From assembly GCA_002104935.1 (NCBI GenBank), contig MCGT01000008.1:62001-126000 (forward strand): a stretch of 64,000 nt of DNA. Reading direction: 5' to 3'. The notes below the pieces were generated by a model. That model was not told the DNA's origin. It worked only from the letters and a program-made list of their open reading frames with translations, and did not search any database. Shown here piece after piece: positions 22,835 to 32,458 of this stretch. The stretch comes from Hesseltinella vesiculosa (lineage: Eukaryota > Mucoromycota > Mucoromycetes > Mucorales > Cunninghamellaceae). The position numbers were made by a program, and so were the translations under genes. The first letter of the stretch is position 1. Each line of letters opens with the position of its first letter.

Positions 22835-23539
22835 TTCAAAACCGTTCGGTGGAAAAAAAAAAAGGTGAAAGAGAAGTGAAGAAAGAGAAAACGTGTGAAG
22901 GAGAAGGAAAAAGGCTCCTTTGAATGTTGTGCTTGATTGCCATTTTATTTTGGATGCAACTCCGAGGGCCAACAACCAGGGAACACTCACGTTCTTTAAA
23001 AATAGGGCAGACTCCCTTTTTTGGGTTTTTGCCTAAAGCAACTATTTTTGAATCAGCATTATTTTTTTAAGGAGCAAGAAAGGAGATGACCCCATGTTAC
23101 TGCTCTTCATCTCTTTCTTCACCTTGTCATGTTAACAATTGAGTCTGTGATCACAAAAAAGGAGCTCTGTTCCTCCATGTCAGTTGGCCAGAACTGTACC
23201 CAAAATAAAAGGAGAGGTCATGTCGATCCAAAAAAAAAAAAAAAAAACTATTTTTTGCAGCCCAAAGCCTTTGGTTGCACAACCCCCTCATTTTCTATGA
23301 AAAGGCTGTACTTGAAAGCCACTGGCTATTTTCTAAACAAGGAAGTAAAGAAGAGGTTGGCGCGCCTACTCAATAGCTTCATGCTGAGCCCTTTTTTTCA
23401 TGAACAATGTGGCCGGAGAAACCTCCCAAACCTCAGGACCAATAAGCATCCACGTGATCCTAAAAACATAGAACCGCCAGAACGTTGGGCTTCTATTAGG
23501 AACAAATCTCGCCTGCATATTTCCCGGTACGTCCGCAGT
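22835..23539. other. Intergenic region CE4 gene / alpha-beta hydrolase
   Basis: 705 bases holding the promoter of the leftward deacetylase gene and the 3' region of the leftward hydrolase. A long plus-strand open frame (23129-23611) overlaps the hydrolase's last exon and has no recognised motif. Confidence 0.5.
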
Positions 23540-25340
23540 CTATTTATTTTTATCATAGGGCAAGTGCAGCCGGCGACACCACGATTGAATCAACTGAGCG
23601 CCATAAAATGACCGAGGTGACCAGAAAATGTACCAGATATGATGAGATGTCTAGGGAAAATTCGGATGAGCACCGCAAAACAAAAGAACAGGGGCAGGCC
23701 ACCTCCTGATTTTTTTTTCATGCACTTACAGGTAAGACGACCAGTGAACACTCGTTTGAGACTAGTGAGAATGGGTAAGACAGCTGCTCATAGGTAGAAA
23801 GATGGTTACCTTGTTGGAAAGCAGCTTTGAAATGACGGCCCACGCTGACATCCACCAGAGCGTCACGCTGACCAGCAAAGAGCAAATACGGCACCAATTT
23901 GTTATCGGCCATTTCTTTCTTTTGCAGTCGAGCCAAAGGCGAATGGTAGTCAAGGACCGACTGCTCGACGCTGGCCTGCACCATCACTCGATCCAAAAAG
24001 AATTGCTTGCGATACTGGTCACCTTGGATATCCATCGCCGCACTGAGACCAATGACCCCACGCACACTCGTGTCCACATCTTCAAAGCCAGGCTGCCATT
24101 CCGGGTCGTTGGCTGTCATTGCTGTCATCGCACTCAGATGGCCACCAGCCGAGTCCCTGTAGGTAAAAAGAGTCAATCATCCCCCTTGCTTTTTGTTTTT
24201 CTCCAACCTACCCAGCCAGTACGACAAAATTAGGATCGCCACCGAATACATGAATATTTTTCTTGACCCAACGAAGAGCGCGCTTGTAATCATACAGATG
24301 AGCAGGGTACGGGCTTTCGGGAGCAAGGCGATAGGCAATATTGACTGCGACCTACCAACAGAAAACTGTCAATCTTTTCATTTTTTTATCGGTGCATGTC
24401 CATACCCAGCCATCCTGAGACACCAACAACTTTTGATAGGGATAGAAAATGTCCTTGGTGCCTGGTAAGAGAGGTCAGTGTCACTATCCATGAAGGCTGG
24501 ACATACTGGATGTTACCTTTAATCCATGCACCGCCGTGACAATGTAGTATCACCGGCCGTAATTTCTTGGAAGGCTGGGCAGGCGTGTACACATCCAATC
24601 GCAACTTGTATTGCACATCGACGTTGTTGGTTTGACGGATAGCATCTTTGACCTCATCATGAGTAGCATAGCAGACTAAGGGGACGAGTCATCATCAGCT
24701 ATGCCATTTTTTTGCATTGGGAGAAGTGTACCCCCCCCCCACATCTCCTTTTTTGGACGAATTGGCGCTTACTATTGGGATATTTCAAAACTTGGTCAGG
24801 GCGCCATGCAGGATTGACAAGACGAAGCAACCAGGGAAGGCTACAAAGAGGTGAGTCTTTCCAATTGTTGTGAAATCGGTATATTTCTTTACTCCATAAA
24901 GTGGGTCAAGGTATCGGTGGAGCCAAGGGAAGTCAGGGTTTGTTGAATGATGGCCTTGTCTTGAAGCATTTCCCAAAAGAAAAACACACAAGCTACCATG
25001 GTGGGGATGTCAAGAGCATAATAAACCATCCATGGGACCCAGTAACCTATAAAAACCGCCTTGAGTATGGCTCTGCTTGTTCGCTCGTTCGCTGCGCTTT
25101 ACCAAAGCCACCAAGCCAGGCGGTGAGTTTGACCACCAAGCATTTGAAAACAAGTAAATGCATGGGCATCTCCGACCGGAATGACACATGGACCTCCATC
25201 AACATGAGCATGCCTCGGATCTTGGGATGGCGCACGCCACAGTGTTCAGCAAATGCGTGAGGAAAAAACGTGCCAACCGTCATGACAGCACCCAGGCTAG
25301 CCCAAAGAATATAGCAAACGGCGCTCAGACCTGCAAGCAT
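23540..25340 (-). CDS. Membrane-anchored alpha/beta hydrolase (lipase/esterase, HSL-like)
   Basis: Nine exons: 25103-25340, 24893-25046, 24773-24840, 24517-24675, 24406-24461, 24212-24351, 23810-24156, 23730-23761 and 23540-23650; 434 aa. The N-terminus has hydrophobic segments (AVCYILWASLGAVMTVG and a second near residues 80-110). The oxyanion motif CHGGAW, the nucleophile elbow GDSAGGH (Ser274), the acid region LLFAGQRDALVD and the catalytic His in the last exon (SHHIWYIFWSPRSFY, His401 or His402) complete the triad. It likely hydrolyses lipid or carboxyl esters at a membrane; the substrate is unknown. The last two exons are short and were found by looking for the missing histidine. Confidence 0.86.
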
Positions 25341-25607
25341 TGTAACAATGTGTACTAAAAAAGGGACGATAAGAGTTCTACAAAGGATAGCACAAAGACC
25401 GTTGGAGTGTTAATGAACAAATCGCCAACCGTTTGCAAATGACAAAGCACAAAGAAGAAGCAAAAAAAGAAAAAAATTCAGGCACAGAAAAGAAAGCAAT
25501 CGCACGTGAATCTGCTACTGCTACGTTTTTCTTCCCGCTCTTTTTTTTTTTTTTTTTTTTTTTTTAGCTCTTTCTTCTTTATCTCCATTCTATTAGCCTT
25601 TTTCTCC
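25341..25607. promoter_or_regulatory. Shared upstream region of hydrolase and DGAT2 genes
   Basis: 267 bases between divergent starts, ending in a long T run (about 25540-25565) just upstream of the DGAT2 gene. Two lipid-related genes face away from each other here, so co-regulation is possible but only inferred. Confidence 0.4.
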
Positions 25608-27000
25608 ATGTCGGCTGACATTGCTACTCCTCCTCCTGAAGAAGTGGAGCCAAAACCTACCACACTCGACCAATCACACCAGCAAGAAAAACTGGCCTCC
25701 AGGTTAGACGATCTGCACCAAGAATCGGCAGAAGACCAACCCAACCATGGCCAAGTTCGCTGGGCTCCTCTGCACATTCCATTCCAACGTCGTTTGCAAA
25801 TGCTGGCTCTCCTGTTCTGGATCAGCCTTTTGTTTATCTGCCTCTCGATCTTCCTTGGCTCCTTTCTTATTCCCGTGCTCTGGCCGTTGCTTATCGCCTA
25901 TGTCACCTTTGTCTTCTTTGACAAGGCTCCGGAGCAAGGCGGCCGCCGTCTGGAATGGACTCGGTATTTGCCTGTCTGGAGATACTTTGCCGACTACTTC
26001 CCTGCCAAGCTTGTCAAGGTAACATTCATTGCTTTGCATCATGCCCATCATGCTCACTTTTCTGAAACCTTTAGGAGGTCGATTTGGATCCCAGCAAAAA
26101 CTATGTGTTTGGCTATCACCCCCATGGCATCATTAGCTTTGGTGCTGTTGCCAACTTTGCTACCGAAGCCACTGGGTTCAGCAAGCTCTTCCCTGGCATT
26201 GTGCCTTCGCTTCTGACCCTAGTGTCCAACTTTAAGCTGCCTCTTTATCGCGACTTCATTATGGCCCTGGGCATTGCTGCCGTCTCTCGACGTTCATGCG
26301 AAAGCATCCTGTCGTCCGGTCCTGGCCGATCCATTGTCATTGTTGTCGGCGGCGCCTCGGAATCGCTGTATGCTGTGCCAGGCACGAACGACCTCACCCT
26401 CAAGAAACGCTTGGGCTTCATCCGTCTGGCCATCCTCCACCAGGCCAACCTTGTGCCTTGCTTCAGCTTTGGTGAAAATGACCTGTATGTGTCCCTTCAC
26501 GGTACCGAATATGAAAAGTCTTGGGTCTACAAGGTGCAAAAACTCATGCAAAACCATCTCGGCTTCACCATGCCCTTGTTCCACGCCCGAGGCATCTTCA
26601 ACTGTAAGTTCTTCGACGCCTCTTGAGAAAACGCCGCTGTTGTAACCCTCCTTTTTATTAGACGACGTTGGCTTGATTCCCTACCGTCATCCTGTGGTCA
26701 CAGTGGGTAAGTGGCTGTCAAGAAGATGGTCTGTGTGTGCATGTGCAATGTTGCACAAAAGCCAATGCCCAGACATTCACAGGGGAAAAAAAAAAAAAAA
26801 AAAAGTGTCTCATTGCCTTTTGAATTGCTTTAGTTGGCCGGCCAATCGACGTGCCCAAACTGGAACCTGGCGTGGACCCTACACAGGAACAACTGCTCGA
26901 GGTTCAGACAGCCTACATCAATGAATTGCAGAACATCTATGACAAGTACAAGGACGTATACGCAAAGGATCGAAAGAAGGAACTGTCCATCGTTGCCTAG
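25608..27000 (+). CDS. DGA1: Diacylglycerol O-acyltransferase 2 (DGAT2 / Dga1)
   Basis: Exons 25608-26018, 26075-26603, 26662-26706 and 26834-27000 give 383 aa. A hydrophobic hairpin (about 67-103, MLALLFWISLLFICLSIF) inserts the enzyme into the ER or lipid-droplet membrane. The catalytic YHPHG motif is at 151-155. Further family blocks are VGGASESLYAVPG, RLGFIRLAI, FSFGENDLY, NYDVGLIPYRHPVVTV and VGRPIDVPK. It catalyses the final step of triacylglycerol synthesis. An upstream in-frame ATG exists but would add a poly-Phe leader from a T run, so MSAD was chosen. AATAAA at 27164-27169. Confidence 0.96.
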
Positions 27001-27369
27001 AAGGTCTCTCTTTTCTTTTTTTTCTCTCATTTGGCATTTGCATCTTTCACTTTCGTCCATACCATCTAAAGTTTGTTTTTTTTATATCCGCCACATGTTT
27101 CTTTTTGGGCATGCCACGCCATTGTTCATTAGCTGACTTTCTCACTTTCACATGGCGTTGCATAATAAAATATTAGATTACAGTAAATGACTCGCATTTT
27201 ATTCTTGTGCTACCTATCCTCCACCCTACAGATTTATTTTTGAGCCGTTGCACCCAGGTGCGTGCCACATCATTCCAGCCTTCCCGCTTTCTGAGGGAGT
27301 TTTGATGATGGTCAACTCACATCACTTTGTGCTTGTATGCAAATCTAGGGTGAATCTAGTTAGCGTAAT

Positions 27370-28103
27370 TTTGCACTGTGAGTATTGATCACATCGCCTG
27401 CCGATTTTTTCATTTTTTTAGCTGGAGCATCGGAGGAGGCAACATAAAAGTGGCCAGGTTCACCAATCGACCTGATTTTTTCAGCACTGCCATGATGCAC
27501 TTGCGCATCCATACAAAACGACATATCTATTCGAGTACTCAAAAATGCTGTGGAGCATTTGCTTTTTTTCAAACGAAAAGGATGAGGTGGAGTGGGCAAA
27601 TTCAATCTCCACACAATGGCCTCGATTCCTGGCTGGTGCACGCAAGGCAATTGGTCGTCAGCGAAAGTGGACACTTCTTGGGAATTGGAATACCTTGGTC
27701 AAGTGCGACAATGAGCGAAGTGTTCACGACACTGCCGCTTCTTCATCAAATCGGGTCAGTCATTTTTTAGTTTCTTTGTTTAGTTGGATTGCTTTGGCAA
27801 TGGCTGACATTGCGCGGAAATTGAATTTGCCCATCTGGTCACTTATTTTTTATAAAAAAAAAAAGCAAAGCAAAGCTGCACAGCACTTTTGAGGGATCTG
27901 ATAGATGTGACGTTTTGTATAGGCGCGAAAGTGCATCAATCACGACAGTGCTGAAAAAATCAGGTCGATTGGTGAAGGTGGCCCAGCCAACATTTGATCA
28001 TTTTTGTTTTGACACCTCCGATGCTCCAGCTAAAAAATTGGAAAAATCGTTCATTTTCCCCAGGGGACTGCCAGGCCAATCTGATCAAAGTCCACAGTGA
28101 ACA
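27370..28103. repeat. Fold-back inverted repeat (non-autonomous element-like)
   Basis: The left arm, about 27370-27620 read on plus, matches the right arm, about 27807-28103 read on minus. Shared landmarks include AGCTGGAGCATCGGAGG, TTCACCAATCGACCTGATT, TTTTTCAGCACTG and GGGCAAATTCAAT. A spacer of about 190 bases separates the arms, which differ by substitutions and small gaps. No transposase is encoded. Copies of one arm occur elsewhere in the window. Confidence 0.8.
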
Positions 28104-29003
28104 ATGACGCTACCTAAATTTCACCCCCAAATGTTGCATCTTGGCTGCAAGAATGTGCCTCTCAAACGTTGCGCTCATGAGGTAGACATGGTAACATGCT
28201 CTACCAGTGTGGAACAGCCGCTGGGATACTGATTTTTGAGCTGTGAAGCAGATAATCCATTACCTCCAACCAAGCGCAAGGCACAAAGAAGCTACAACTG
28301 GCCCTTTTTGTCGTTTTTTTTTTTTTTTTTTTTTTTTTTTGCTAGTGATCTATAGCCGGTTTCCATTTGTAATTCAGGCTAAGGATTGGCCAGCATGAAA
28401 CCCTCTTTCCTCGGTAAAGCATTACTGTTGAAAACATTTGCTCCCTTGTGATACATTTCTTGACTACAGCCTGTATGATACCGGCGATTCGCTGGGTTTT
28501 TTTTAGTACCAACGAAGAGATGACGCAGTTTATTCGTCAATTTTCGACAATCAATGATAAAGAGGGCAGCTCATAGCGGTGGCGAATGGACACGCAATTC
28601 GCTCGTTTATATCCAGCATGGGAGGAGCGGAAGGAATAATCGAAGGCGCCCAGTTTTTTTTAGAAAGGTACGTTGGGGATAGCCAATGTGGACCAGGTCG
28701 AGGTTTTGGGCAAAAGCGTATTAATCATGCCGTTGTATAATGATTTTTGGCGGTATACAATGCAAAAGAAGCATCCGGATGCATGCGGGAGGAAATGAAA
28801 CTGTGCCATGATCATGTCTGGTTGCAACAATATGAGAGTGCACCTAATTTAAAAGAAAAAGAAAAAAAGAGCCTTTGACCTTCTTGTCTATTCTTTTTTT
28901 TTCTGCACATACCAAGCATCACTCCTAGCAATCAATAGGCCAAGGTGATAGGCTGAAACAAGCGATGCATCAAGTTGAATGGGTACTTTTCTCCCTTTGC
29001 CTG

Positions 29004-29310
29004 TCCTTTAGGCATGGGAGCTTCTCTCCAATAACCGGATGAAGAATATGTCTTCGCTTTTCAACAGTTATTGATGGCTGCTCGTAAACAGTTGTAACGC
29101 AATCGTAATATCGCTACCCCCCAACAGAAAAATACCGCATCCTAACCAGCATCTCTTTTCCTCTCGAGGCCCTTCCATCAGGCTTGAGAGCTTTCTATCT
29201 GACGATTGGACGAAGAAAAAAAATCCCTTCGCTATTCACAATCGCCATGGGCTGCTCGTAAACAGACTTGACGCAGTCGTAACATCGTCAAACCCCCACA
29301 GAAAAAGAGA
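29004..29310. repeat. ~307-bp direct repeat, copy 1
   Basis: Nearly identical to 29491-29796 (offset 486-487); I see a one-base length change in an A run and one or two substitutions. Each copy is itself two diverged halves, starting near AGGCATGGGAGCTT and AGGCTTGAGAGCTT, both ending in CCCC(A)ACAGAAAAA. Confidence 0.9.
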
Positions 29311-29490
29311 CATGGAGAATGACTTCTTGTTTGCACCAACTCGAATCGATACCTAAACCTGAGGCCAGTCAATTGCTGGGGAACCTAAAGATGTGTACGT
29401 TAGGATACTACACACAATAGGGAAATATACTTGCTATAAAAGTTGCCACAGGGTAAACCTGATGGATGGATATTTGTCTCCCCTGACCCG

Positions 29491-29796
29491 TCCTTTAGGC
29501 ATGGGAGCTTCTCTCCAATAACCGGATGAAGAATATGTCTTCGCTTTTCAACAGTTATTGATGGCTGCTCGTAAACAGTTGTAACGCAATCGTAATATCG
29601 CTACCCCCCAACAGAAAAATACCGCATCCTAACCTGCATCTCTTTTCCTCTCGAGGCCCTTCCATCAGGCTTGAGAGCTTTCTATCTGACGATTGGACGA
29701 AGAAAAAAATCCCTTCGCTATTCACAATCGCCATGGGCTGCTCGTAAACAGACTTGACGCAGTCGTAACATCGTCAAACCCCCACAGAAAAAGAGA
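29491..29796. repeat. ~306-bp direct repeat, copy 2
   Basis: Second copy of the unit at 29004-29310. It ends about 106 bases before the start codon of the downstream gene, so it may form part of that gene's promoter. Confidence 0.9.
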
Positions 29797-29902
29797 TAAC
29801 AAAGCCAGGCTTTCGCAATAGAGAAAGGAAGAAAAAAAATATCTTTGGCAGCGGAGAAAAATAGAAACCTTCTCTCTTCCTTTTCTTCTTCCGTATTTCA
29901 GT

Positions 29903-32184
29903 ATGGAAAACGAAACATATTCAAAATCAATGTCCATCACTGATGCTGCATCCCACCTTCTGAAGAAAGATCCGACCATGGATCTCCCAAAGTTGATCCA
30001 AGCCCTTAATGCTCACCTCCACAAGCTAGCAGAATTTTCTAATGAGCCCATAGCCGAATTTGCCAAGAACAAACTAAACAATTGGAAGGTTAGCATGCAA
30101 ACGCGTTGTTCTTATTTATATATGCATATTCATCTCTACATTATAGGAAACAAAAGAAACCATCAAGCACTGGTTTGACAAGAATGCAGCAACCAACAAG
30201 CGAACTCCGCCAACAACACCCATTGTTACCACCAGTTCAATCAAGATGACCGGCACGGGCAACACTTTCCACACGACGGTGGTAACTTGGCAACTGATAC
30301 TGAAAAATTGTCAAGGCGCTCACCGTCTTTCATTTCACAGGGCCAAACAAACAACTACGCCAACGCTCTCTCTGCTGCGGAACCGGGCTCAGTAAGGAAA
30401 AGACAAAGGAAAAAAAAACGCGACTGCTCACGTTTTTTATTTCCCTCTCGCTTTCCCCAGTCTGCCCGTCCTACCCCAAATGATGATGCCAGTAGCCCAC
30501 CTCCTGCAATCCCCAACCCGGTAAAAAAAAAAAAAAGGAGCGCGCGACCTCTCTTTTTACTAAAAAAAACACTTCCTCATTCATCTGTAGCCTGCTGACT
30601 CCATCCCTGATACCAACGTGCTTGATCAAGCCCCTGAAGACGCCGTTGTGGTAAATCATTGTGATCCCGAATGGAAAAATGTTGGAATGGGCAGAACCTG
30701 ATGGCTTTTTGCTTTTTTTTTAGGCTGGAGCCCGAGCCAAGGCTGATATTCGACTCCCTCGGTATGAAAACCGATTGTTCGACCAAGGCAAAGACATCTC
30801 CTATGCATTCCACCAGTTTCAAGAATTCGCCCACTCCCAAGAGAAACTCACAATGGAAAGCCACGTCCAGCATATCTTGTAAGCGTCGACGTCTTCTGAC
30901 ACGTGGCGGGTGAAGAACGGTATGTCTCATTCCCTCCTTTTTTTTAGGTCGCTGTCATCCATCCTTCTGATCAAGCCTGAGAGAAACCATCCTGACCTGT
31001 ACAAGTTTCTACCATCCAAGGAAATGGAAGGACTGCTGGACTTGATCCGCCGTGAACTGCACTATGGTGACATTGAATATGGCGAACCCCCAATGCAATC
31101 TGAATGTTTTGAAGCCATCCAATCGACTATTTTGGTAATACAATGAGGACTGGCTGCAGAGAACTCACTCCATGTCTCTCCTACCTAGACCATTCGTCGT
31201 AGTGCCAAGAAGATGGTCGATCGAAAAAACGCCTGCCAAGCCCTTTTTGCCCTTTGGGACACGGCCACCCCTCAAGAATGGAAGATCATCCTTTCCCTGA
31301 TTGCTTTGTATGTAGCGTCGATTTGGATATGGCCTTTATCTGATTTCCCCCCTTTTTTTTTGTAGGATCCAAAGCCTGCCTGCCACCAAAAAAATGGAAG
31401 ATGTCAAGGAAATGGAGCTGATCACCCGATTTGTGCAACCTGCCATCCAACCACTGTTTGACGATCATGACGACGGAACGCTGTTCCGATGGTAATGATC
31501 GTGATGATCGAGGACTCTAGGGCACTGATGGTTGTTTTTTTTTTTTTTTTTTTTTTTTTTTTTCATTTGGATGTAGGACCGGCACGACCAACCATGAACA
31601 CAGGACCAGTATCTCAATCAGTGGCCGCCGTCCTGACTCTTGCATTTCTTCGTTCCTGGATCTGTACGTCGACAACACCCGAGGCTTTGGCGAAGTCAAG
31701 TGCGAGAGTGAATCTCGCAACCACTTCATGGTCGCGCGTGATTTGATCAGACTGGCCTGCTTCAGCAAGAACTCTCTCGACGTGAATCACATGTTTGGTG
31801 TGCTTTCCTTCCAAGTCATTGGCAAGTCATAGAATTCCAAATCAGAACACAATCGACTGTCAGCTCACCTCTTTATTAGGGCTTCAAATCACGTTTTATT
31901 TCTCGTACCTTGCTGCTGAAGGCATCTACATCATGATCGAGATTGCCCACTTGACGCTCCCTAGTTCCCTTCCCGACTTGTCTAGCTATATCTACGATAT
32001 TGACCAATTGATGACCATCACCCACCTCTTCCAGCGCTGTGTGCCCATGACCCCTGCACAGACAACCGCAGCTGAAAACCGCCGCCGCGCCACTATGTCG
32101 ACACCCGAGTTCGACCGCATCGTGGATAAGACCAAGGACAGGAAACGCCGATGCTATACCTCGCACTACAACGAGCTGCATTAA
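29903..32184 (+). CDS. Unknown protein with PD-(D/E)XK nuclease-like motifs
   Basis: Eleven exons: 29903-30088, 30147-30281, 30341-30391, 30461-30520, 30591-30650, 30724-30878, 30948-31134, 31189-31307, 31366-31491, 31577-31821 and 31880-32184; 542 aa. The N-terminal 60 residues are helical and the next 90 are Pro/Thr/Asn-rich in several tiny exons. The C-terminal region has GRRPDS (Asp380), about 19 residues later GEVKCE (Glu399, Lys401), and SFQVIG (Gln439). This order, D then ExK then a helix with Q, resembles the PD-(D/E)XK fold. I recall similar RPD...GEVK proteins as expanded in Mucorales, but no function. Intron 10 (31822-31879) begins GC. Any nuclease activity is inference only. Confidence 0.8.
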
Positions 32185-32458
32185 CTTGTTGCCCTCTGTC
32201 TGTCCCCCACCTCATCTTTTTTTTTTTTTACTCATTTCCATGCGCTAGTCGCTATTTTCATTTTTATATCCTCTCCCCCTCCTCATACCTTTGTCTGGCT
32301 TTGTGCATTTAGCCATCGATGATTTTTCTCTTTGCTGTAAATAAACCTCACATTAAATTTAGCCAGCCATACGCAGTTGAAAATAAAAGAAAAAATGTTT
32401 AGCAGGTAAAAAAAAAAAACCAGTAATAAAATAAAAACCATAACCCGATTGAAAGACT
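32185..32458. other. Convergent 3' region
   Basis: 274 bases between the stop codons of two converging genes, with AATAAA-like signals (for example near 32339). Nothing else seen. Confidence 0.5.

Larger units (their letters stand above)
27001..29902. other. 2.9-kb gene-free region with repeats
   Basis: No frame with recognisable motifs. It contains a large imperfect inverted repeat (27370-28103), a T run of about 26 near 28314-28340, and a duplicated ~307-bp unit (29004-29310 and 29491-29796). Its right end is the promoter and leader of the PD-(D/E)XK-like gene. Confidence 0.7.

Noticed and set aside
23129..23611. 160-codon plus-strand open frame
   Set aside because: Overlaps the His-bearing last exon of the minus-strand hydrolase and has no conserved features.
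25506..25607. Upstream in-frame start for DGAT2
   Set aside because: Would add a poly-Phe leader encoded by a T run; MSAD at 25608 is the normal-looking start.
27378..27770. 130-codon frame inside the inverted repeat
   Set aside because: The other repeat copies carry stops and shifts in this frame, so coding selection is not evident.
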